Position numbers and translations under genes: made by a program
Notes under the pieces: generated by a model
The model's input: only the letters and a program-made list of their open reading frames with translations
Database searches by the model: none
Told to the model about the DNA's origin: nothing
Shown here: in pieces, positions 32,508-37,581 of the stretch
How positions within the stretch are numbered: position 1 is the stretch's first letter
How the letters are laid out: every line of letters begins with the position of its first letter
Assembly: GCA_029974635.1 (NCBI GenBank)
Contig: JARKQY010000054.1
Coordinates: 1 to 37,581, forward strand
DNA: 37,581 nucleotides
Direction: 5' to 3'
Origin: Bacillota bacterium
Lineage (GTDB): Bacteria; Bacillota; UBA4882; UBA8346

Positions 32508-33595
32508 TTTCCGTTACCCCCCTTGCGAAGTGGTATCCGCCGCAATTTTAGCCAGGGTTTTAGCCAGAAATTTTTATCCAGCACTCTATCCCAACTAAAT
32601 TCATTGGTTCCCATGAGGCCATTCCGGTAGAACAATACCACCACCATCAATAAGGCTGAAAAAACAACGGCCCGCAAGCCCACTTTGCCTTGAAAAACGA
32701 TAAATCCCAAGTTAATGGACTCATCCAGAAAACGCAAGACTTCATTGGCAATGGTAATAATGAAAGCGGAGATAATGGTTCCCGTAAAACTGCCCATTCC
32801 ACCCAGAACAATAATCAATAAAATATTAAAAGTAAAAATGAAATTGAACATCTTGGGATCAATTGTACCGAGCAAATTGGCCAGCAAGCCGCCTCCAATC
32901 CCCGCAAAAAAAGCGCCGGTGATGAAGGACAGGATCTTGTGTTTAAAGAGGTCAATTCCCATACTCTCAGCGGCAATTTCATCCTCGCGAATGGCCTTCA
33001 TTGCCTTCCCAAAACTGCTATTTACTATTGAAGCCAGCACCAGCAGAGTAAAAGCTGCGGTGCCGAAGCTCCACCACAAGTTGGTGATTGCCGGGATTCC
33101 TTTTAATCCCAGCGCGCCGTTGGTAATATTTTGAGTATTGGTGAATATAACCCTGATGATTTCCCCGAATCCCAGGGTGGCAATGGCCAAGTAATCGCCT
33201 TTTAAGCGTAGAGCCGGTGCTCCAATCAAATAACCGGTCAATGCGGCCAAAACGCCTCCCAGAAATAATGCTGCCGGGAAAGGTAAAACCATGGCATTCA
33301 AAGGTTTTATTAAGGGTTCCATATAAAATATCTGCTGTTTGACATCAACCGGCATGGTCAATAAAGCTGTAGTATAAGCGCCAACTGCCATGAAACCGGC
33401 ATGTCCCAACGAAAAAAGCCCGGTAAATCCGTTAACCAGATTCATACTTAAGCCTAAGATAGTATAAATAGCACAAACGTTGAGGATGCGGACAACGTAG
33501 ATATCAAAGTGCCGGTCCGCATAAAATACAAATAATGATAGAGCCAGGATTGAAATCGCAGTAAGTATTTTATTTCTGGTATTCACCGTAATCAC
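32504..33595 (-). CDS. livM: Branched-chain amino-acid ABC importer, permease LivM
   Basis: 363 aa with 8-10 membrane helices. The LivM signatures NLVNGFTGLFSLGHAGFMAVGAY (start of motif near 52) and GDYLAIATLGFGEI are clear, and the EAA-like coupling loop AIREDEIAAESMGID contacts the ATPases. The C-terminal tail is basic and cytoplasmic. The start overlaps the livH stop by four bases. Confidence 0.95.
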   Translation of the reverse strand: MITVNTRNKILTAISILALSLFVFYADRHFDIYVVRILNVCAIYTILGLSMNLVNGFTGLFSLGHAGFMAVGAYTTALLTMPVDVKQQIFYMEPLIKPLNAMVLPFPAALFLGGVLAALTGYLIGAPALRLKGDYLAIATLGFGEIIRVIFTNTQNITNGALGLKGIPAITNLWWSFGTAAFTLLVLASIVNSSFGKAMKAIREDEIAAESMGIDLFKHKILSFITGAFFAGIGGGLLANLLGTIDPKMFNFIFTFNILLIIVLGGMGSFTGTIISAFIITIANEVLRFLDESINLGFIVFQGKVGLRAVVFSALLMVVVLFYRNGLMGTNEFSWDRVLDKNFWLKPWLKLRRIPLRKGGNGK

Positions 33596-34485
33596 ACCTT
33601 CTCCGCGATTTTTTCGCCCATAATTCCAGTCGGTTTGTATAACAGGATTACAATCAATAGAATAAACGCGAAGGCATCCCGGTAACCGGTTAAGTCCGGC
33701 AAAAAGGCGACGATCATGATTTCACCGATGCCTAAAATAAAACCGCCGATAACCGCGCCGTAAATGTTCCCGATGCCGCCAATCACCGCGGCGATAAAGC
33801 ATTTTAACCCGGGTATGATCCCCATCAGCGGGGCGATTTGAGGAAATTTCATACCCCACATCAGTCCCCCTACCGCTGCCAGTGCGGAACCGATTCCAAA
33901 GGTCAGGGAGATGATGAGGTTGACATTTATTCCCATGACTTTAGCGGTTTCATGGTCCCTGGATACGGCCCGCATGGCCATCCCGGTTTTAGTCCGGTAA
34001 ATAAGATAAAAGAGGCTGAATAAAAATACTATGGTAATTACCGGAATATAAAAGGTGAGCTTTTGAATGGAAACCGTTCCGATTTTAACCATGGAAGTGA
34101 AGATCTCCGGAGTGGGAAACGGCTTGGGAACTCCTCCGAACAGAACCGTTGCTAAGTTTTCCAGTAAAAACGATACGCCGATTGCCGAGATTAAGATTGA
34201 AATTTTGGGTGCATCGCGTAACGGACGATAAGCCGAAGCCTCAACCAGTATTCCCAACAAGGCTGTCAATATCAAAACCAATGGAAAGGATATATACCAA
34301 GGGATTGCGAATATAATGACTCCGAAAAAAGCAAAATATGTGGCCATCATAAAAATATCGCCATGGGCAAAGTTAATTAACCGTAAGATGCCGTAAACCA
34401 TGGTATACCCGATGGCAATCAATGCATATAAGCTTCCCAGGGATATTCCGTTGGATAAATGCTGTAAAAAAAGATTTAAGGTCAT
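33592..34485 (-). CDS. livH: Branched-chain amino-acid ABC importer, permease LivH
   Basis: 297 aa with about eight membrane helices. YALIAIGYTMVYGILRLINF marks the start of the LivH N-terminal motif, and AVSRDHETAKVMGIN is the coupling loop. Forms the channel with LivM. Follows livK after a 198-bp gap holding two hairpins, suggesting lower expression than livK. Confidence 0.95.
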   Translation of the reverse strand: MTLNLFLQHLSNGISLGSLYALIAIGYTMVYGILRLINFAHGDIFMMATYFAFFGVIIFAIPWYISFPLVLILTALLGILVEASAYRPLRDAPKISILISAIGVSFLLENLATVLFGGVPKPFPTPEIFTSMVKIGTVSIQKLTFYIPVITIVFLFSLFYLIYRTKTGMAMRAVSRDHETAKVMGINVNLIISLTFGIGSALAAVGGLMWGMKFPQIAPLMGIIPGLKCFIAAVIGGIGNIYGAVIGGFILGIGEIMIVAFLPDLTGYRDAFAFILLIVILLYKPTGIMGEKIAEKV

Positions 34486-34579
34486 TGCAACACCGCCGTA
34501 AAACGAATTTTTGATTTTTTACACTGCTTGTTAATATTCAAATCAATATAAGGAGATGCCGTAAATTATACTTTGGCAC

Positions 34580-34666
34580 AAATACGCTTCCCTCGCGATG
34601 CCTGGAAGGAAGCGTATTTAGTTTGAGTCGTATTGGCTTGCACCGGAATCATCACATCATCCGGTG
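34580..34666 (-). other. Two intercistronic hairpins between livK and livH
   Basis: Nearest livK: CACCGGA/TCCGGTG (34641-34647 with 34660-34666). Next: a perfect 12-bp stem AAATACGCTTCC (34580-34591) with GGAAGCGTATTT (34608-34619). Neither has a T-run on the minus strand, so they probably protect the livK message or cause partial termination. This is common after binding-protein genes. Confidence 0.6.
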
Positions 34667-34683
34667 AAGGGTGGCCATCCCGG

Positions 34684-35829
34684 TTATTTCGGCTGGATGG
34701 TATCCAAATATACAAATTTACCGTTTTTGACCTGTTTAATAACTGCGTTTTTAACGGCATTCCGGTTTTCATCCAGGGTAATAAAACCGGCGGCTCCTGG
34801 AAAGTCTTTAGTTTTGGCCAACTGTTCCCGGATCTTAACGCGATCGGTTGAACCGGCCCGTTTAATAGCATCCAGGATTAGGATATAGGCGTCGTAACCG
34901 AGGGCGGTAACTGCTGCCGGGTCATTACCTTTGTTAGCTTCCCGGTAAGCGGTAAGAAATTTTTGTGATTCTTTGGTAATGGGTTTCTCGGTGGCAAAGA
35001 AAGTTGAAAAAACGGCGCCCTCGACATCAGACTTGCCGATATCGAGAAAATGCTGGGTTTCCCATGTGTCGCCGCCGATAATGGGGCATTTAATTCCGAG
35101 TTTTCGGGCCTGGCTGATGACTAGTGCTGATTCCGTGAAGTTCCCCGGCGCAAAAATTACATCAGGGTTCTTGGACATGACATTGGTTAATTGAGCGGAA
35201 AAATCCTGATCACCGGTGTTATAATTGGAGATTGCAACGATGCTCTTGGGATTTTTGGTTAGTTTTTTGAAGCTGTCGCCGAAGAATTTAGCGAGTCCCA
35301 CCGCATAATCATTGGAAACCTCTTGAATAATGGCTGCTTTTTTGGCTTTCAGTTTGCTAAACGCATAGTTAGCCATGACCGTTCCTTGGAAAGGATCGAT
35401 AAAACAGACCCGGAAGTAAAATTCGTTGCCTTGGGTCACCAGAGGGTTGGTGCATGAAGCTCCAACTGTAGGTACTTTCCCTTTTTTGACAATATCTCCG
35501 GCGGCCATTGAGAGCGAACTGCCCCAACTGCCGATAATAGCGGTAACTTTATCTTTTTCAACCAAACGGGCGGCTGCTGTCGCGGCTTCCACTTTGTCTG
35601 ATTTGTTGTCGGCAATCACCAGTTCCACTTTTTTACCGAGTACAGTAGGGTATAATTTATTGGCGAGAATGATACCGTCGACTTCGAGTTGGCCTCCACC
35701 GGCGTTTGCGCCGGTCATAGGTTCAAAAACGCCGATCTTGATGACTTCATTGGTGCCAGCGAAACAGGTAAATACCGCGAGAGAGAGTAACAAAAGGCTT
35801 GCTGCAATCAAGAAAACAGTTCGCTTCAT
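34684..35829 (-). CDS. livK: Branched-chain amino-acid substrate-binding protein
   Basis: 381 aa. Signal sequence MKRTVFLIAASLLLLSLAVF, likely a lipoprotein-type or standard signal (AVFTCFAG contains a Cys near 22 that could be a lipobox). The mature part is a type I periplasmic-binding fold: IKIGVFEPMTGANAGGG, then IIGSWGSS and VGASCTNP around the ligand site, and GYDAYILILDAIKRAG. It captures Leu/Ile/Val or related amino acids or amides and delivers them to LivHM. GGAGGAG lies 6 bases before the ATG. First gene of the operon livKHMGF. Confidence 0.93.
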   Translation of the reverse strand: MKRTVFLIAASLLLLSLAVFTCFAGTNEVIKIGVFEPMTGANAGGGQLEVDGIILANKLYPTVLGKKVELVIADNKSDKVEAATAAARLVEKDKVTAIIGSWGSSLSMAAGDIVKKGKVPTVGASCTNPLVTQGNEFYFRVCFIDPFQGTVMANYAFSKLKAKKAAIIQEVSNDYAVGLAKFFGDSFKKLTKNPKSIVAISNYNTGDQDFSAQLTNVMSKNPDVIFAPGNFTESALVISQARKLGIKCPIIGGDTWETQHFLDIGKSDVEGAVFSTFFATEKPITKESQKFLTAYREANKGNDPAAVTALGYDAYILILDAIKRAGSTDRVKIREQLAKTKDFPGAAGFITLDENRNAVKNAVIKQVKNGKFVYLDTIQPK

Positions 35830-35897
35830 TTTTTCTCCTCCTCATTTACTTTTTGTTTTTGCTAGGCTATTCTCATCTGGCTCGAATAAAGCTATAA

Positions 35898-35958
35898 TAT
35901 GCCATGATTTCCACGATAATAAACTTCCAAGAGTATGTCTGGCATATCATTTATCGTG
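35898..35958. promoter_or_regulatory. Inverted repeats upstream of livK (possible operator)
   Basis: TATGCCA (35898-35904) with TGGCATA (35940-35946), and CACGATAA (35912-35919) with TTATCGTG (35951-35958), form two interlaced inverted repeats about 70-130 bases before livK. They may bind a regulator of amino-acid uptake. No good minus-strand -35/-10 pair was found. The remainder up to 36150 shows nothing recognisable. Confidence 0.35.
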
Positions 35959-36150
35959 CATACCATTCTAATACTACAACATTTTTCCTTGGTTGTATAT
36001 AGGATTTTATTCTGGGAAATTGAGGATGAATAGGAGTTGGAATGAATCTTTGCAATACATTCATCGGCGACGAGATAGCCTTTTTGTCTTACGTCACATC
36101 AGATCATGGAATGTTTTTCATGTTTTGTTCCAAACGCAGGTTGCAAAAAA

Positions 36151-36178
36151 ACGGTGAAACCATAAGATACATATTGTA
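36151..36178 (+). promoter_or_regulatory. Sigma-K-like promoter of the SPOCS gene
   Basis: AC (36151-36152), 17-bp spacer, CATATTGTA (36170-36178) fits the sigma-K pattern AC-N17-CATANNNTA of late mother-cell genes. Predicted start about 36186, ahead of the ribosome site AAAGGAGGG (36201-36209). Confidence 0.55.
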
Positions 36179-36218
36179 GCATAGCTGCAACCTAAACTTG
36201 AAAGGAGGGATTACGAAT

Positions 36219-36797
36219 ATGATTTGTAACACTTTGAGTTCTTTAACGCAGCTTAATGTAAAGACGGAGCGAATCAAGGTTTTAAAGGTAGTGGGAGAAC
36301 GTATTGGCCAACTGGTGGTTCAAAAAAAGACCCCGACCTGTGCGGTGAAAATTGACCGGATTACGGCCAAATTGGGGGATTTTACGGATCACTTATTTAA
36401 TAATAAAATTGTCAAACAGGGTACCATTATAAAAGAAGTGTTTTTTGTTGACCGTAAAGGAGTATTGCGATTTCTGGCCGAGGAAATTCCATTTACGATT
36501 GCCGTTGATATTCCGGGATTTAGACCTGGCTCGTTGACCGAAGTTCAAAATCATCTGCTGGATATTGATGTTGATTTTCAATTAACTCCGGCGACCCGGC
36601 TCCGCCCGGGATGTTTACGCCAGATAATCGTCGCTCATATATTGTTTGTTGCGGCTGAATGGACCCAACTGGATGTAGTAACTAAAATTTCCCCCAAACT
36701 CAATACGATCAATAATAATCAATGTGTTATATCAGGTAACCGTTGCACCGCGCGGCCGTTTACAAATATTGATGGACTGTTTCGAAAGGCCAATTAA
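36219..36797 (+). CDS. DUF3794 (SPOCS) domain spore protein
   Basis: 192 aa from the ATG at 36219; the TTG at 36198 precedes the ribosome site and cannot be the start. The body KVVGERIGQLVVQKKT ... IVKQGTIIKEVFFVD ... EEIPFTIAVDIPGFRPG ... DIDVDFQLTP follows the DUF3794/SPOCS pattern of spore-coat or spore-surface proteins (SafA/CotE-associated in bacilli, widespread in clostridia). One domain only, no LysM. The sigma-K-like promoter and collagen-like neighbour support a spore surface role. Confidence 0.82.
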   Translation: MICNTLSSLTQLNVKTERIKVLKVVGERIGQLVVQKKTPTCAVKIDRITAKLGDFTDHLFNNKIVKQGTIIKEVFFVDRKGVLRFLAEEIPFTIAVDIPGFRPGSLTEVQNHLLDIDVDFQLTPATRLRPGCLRQIIVAHILFVAAEWTQLDVVTKISPKLNTINNNQCVISGNRCTARPFTNIDGLFRKAN

Positions 36798-36939
36798 AAT
36801 AATGAAGATATCACAATAATCATTGTTGCGGATGTAATATTTTTTGTAAAGGCACCTGCCGAAGCGCTGCTTTTTGAAAAATGTCTTTCGCAATAGCTCA
36901 TTACGATTGCTGTCTGCGTATTATATATATTATCCGTAC

Positions 36940-36966
36940 AAAGCTTGCTCTTTTGGGTAAGCTTTT
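36940..36966 (+). terminator. Probable terminator after the SPOCS gene
   Basis: AAAGCTTGCTC (36940-36950), TTTT loop, GGGTAAGCTTT (36955-36965): 11 bp with two G-T pairs, ending in TTTT. A second small hairpin GCAATAGA-TATT-TCTATTGC is at 36978-36997, in the likely leader of the next gene. The region 36798-37066 has no gene. Confidence 0.5.
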
Positions 36967-37081
36967 AGGGATAATCTGCAATAGATATTTCTATTGCGAT
37001 AAGCAATATGATAAATGCAAATCGGTTTGCCGCATCCTTGGGAAGCGGTAATAATCCATAATAATTAGGGGGTGAATTCCT

Positions 37082-37581
37082 TTGGGTGATGAGTCATCAA
37101 ATATCCCTAATCTGGAAGCGTTACTTGTTGCAATCCGGAAAAAAATACTTCAATGCAAAATCCCCGATGAATTAAGAAGTAGTCTATTGAAAGATATTGA
37201 TCTAGCGATTGAATGTTTGAGAAACAATGATATTCTATGTGTTATCAATGTCTTAGGTGTTATCGTAGATAAGATTCAAACCCGGTTATTAAGTTCCTGT
37301 GATTCCGATATTGGATGTTTACTGGAACTATTGGAGTTGGTTAACCGGGTCCAACAAGTTTTTATCCGAATTCAAATTAGCGTTGTTGGACCCACCGGGC
37401 CTACCGGACCCACTGGACCTCAAGGAGCGACTGGCGCCACCGGGGCTACCGGAGCAGTAGGGGCCACCGGGCCTAGAGGAGCCACTGGAGCTACCGGACC
37501 GGCAGGAGCGCCCGGAGCCCCTGGAGCAACCGGAGCCCCTGGAGCCACCGGAGCAGAAGGAGCACCGGGAGCCACCGGACC
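37082..37581 (+). CDS. Collagen-like spore-surface protein (3' partial)
   Basis: Starts at TTG 37082: the frame has an in-frame TGA at 37073, and AGGGGGTG (37067-37074), nearly the full anti-Shine-Dalgarno complement, lies 7 bases upstream. The first ~102 residues ([15 protein letters not shown] to RIQISVV) are helical and cysteine-containing and resemble no domain I can name. From 37388 the protein is Gly-X-Y repeats ([19 protein letters not shown] and so on), rich in Gly-Ala-Thr and Gly-Ala-Pro, through the end of the window. Such threonine-rich collagen proteins (BclA type) form the hair-like exosporium nap on spores, with the N-terminal part used for anchoring. C-terminal trimerising domain is outside the window. 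Confidence 0.85.
   Translation, partial: MGDESSNIPNLEALLVAIRKKILQCKIPDELRSSLLKDIDLAIECLRNNDILCVINVLGVIVDKIQTRLLSSCDSDIGCLLELLELVNRVQQVFIRIQISVVGPTGPTGPTGPQGATGATGATGAVGATGPRGATGATGPAGAPGAPGATGAPGATGAEGAPGATG
37388..37581 (+). repeat. Gly-X-Y coding repeat
   Basis: Degenerate 9-base units (GGN-NCC/GCN-ACC/CCN) coding for collagen triplets with Thr or Pro in third position. Repeat number is likely to vary between strains by slippage. Confidence 0.9.

Noticed and set aside
37388..37581. Short repeats suggesting CRISPR or minisatellite
   Set aside because: They are in frame with a long ORF and encode Gly-X-Y triplets; there are no spacers.
1..37581. Impression that CCGG is unusually frequent throughout
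   Set aside because: Not counted, and codon choice (CGG, CCG, GGN) may explain it; a k-mer count against a codon-shuffled control would decide.
1..37581. Mobile elements, tRNA or integration sites
   Set aside because: No transposase, integrase or tRNA-like cloverleaf was recognised on either strand.

Overview
The window looks like a piece of the chromosome of an anaerobic, endospore-forming Firmicute. The case for this is a DUF3794/SPOCS spore protein with a sigma-K-like promoter, a collagen-like (Gly-X-Y) spore-surface gene, consensus sigma-A promoters, strong AGGAGG ribosome sites, and a CooS-type nickel-iron enzyme with its CooF ferredoxin. Genus cannot be set from sequence alone; a limnochordian or clostridial relative would fit. 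I see no rRNA, tRNA, CRISPR array, transposase or phage gene.

Region 1 (1-5561) holds two tandem, paralogous, secreted carbohydrate-active proteins. Each ends in a double beta-helix domain resembling glycoside hydrolase family 55 (exo-beta-1,3-glucanases). The first is cut by the window start and shows CBM6 + catalytic; the second is complete, with signal peptide, CBM6, discoidin/F5-8 type C and catalytic modules joined by Thr-Pro linkers. Consensus promoters with LacI-type palindromic operators lie before and after the second gene. The downstream one faces a strong terminator and could make a small RNA of about 150 nt.

Region 2 (5562-16921, minus strand) holds a very large cyclic beta-1,2-glucan synthase with its own promoter, and upstream of it an unusual fusion of a ModF-like tandem ABC ATPase to a CE2-type SGNH esterase.

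Region 3 (17138-26985) is the most interesting part. A Crp/Fnr-family regulator with an N-terminal cysteine cluster and a CRP-like recognition helix (R-E-x3-R) is divergent from cooS-cooF-FAD oxidoreductase. A TGTGA-N6-TCACA palindrome lies between them. The same 16-mer precedes a truncated iron-sulfur protein plus ferredoxin pair, and a near copy precedes a DUF1858-cupin-DUF438/hemerythrin/PAS operon. In all four promoters the gap from box to -10 hexamer is exactly 21 nt, the class II (-41.5) geometry, so this looks like a compact regulon with a local regulator. The CooS protein keeps its B- and D-cluster cysteines but has Asp where the C-cluster Cys295 should be, and it lacks three of four histidines of the proton channel. 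It is therefore unlikely to be an ordinary CO dehydrogenase and resembles the CooS-V type with a remodelled Fe-S-O cluster. Together with DUF438/hemerythrin (RIC-like) and DUF1858 proteins, this suggests a nitrosative or oxidative stress and Fe-S repair function (inference).

Region 4 (27033-30946) has a cold-shock protein with a perfect promoter, a flavodoxin-fold reductase paired with an MsbA-like ABC exporter, and an LCMT-family methyltransferase. Region 5 (30973-35829, minus strand) is a complete branched-chain amino-acid ABC importer operon, livKHMGF. Region 6 (36151-37581) is spore related: the SPOCS protein and the 5' part of a collagen-like protein that runs off the window.
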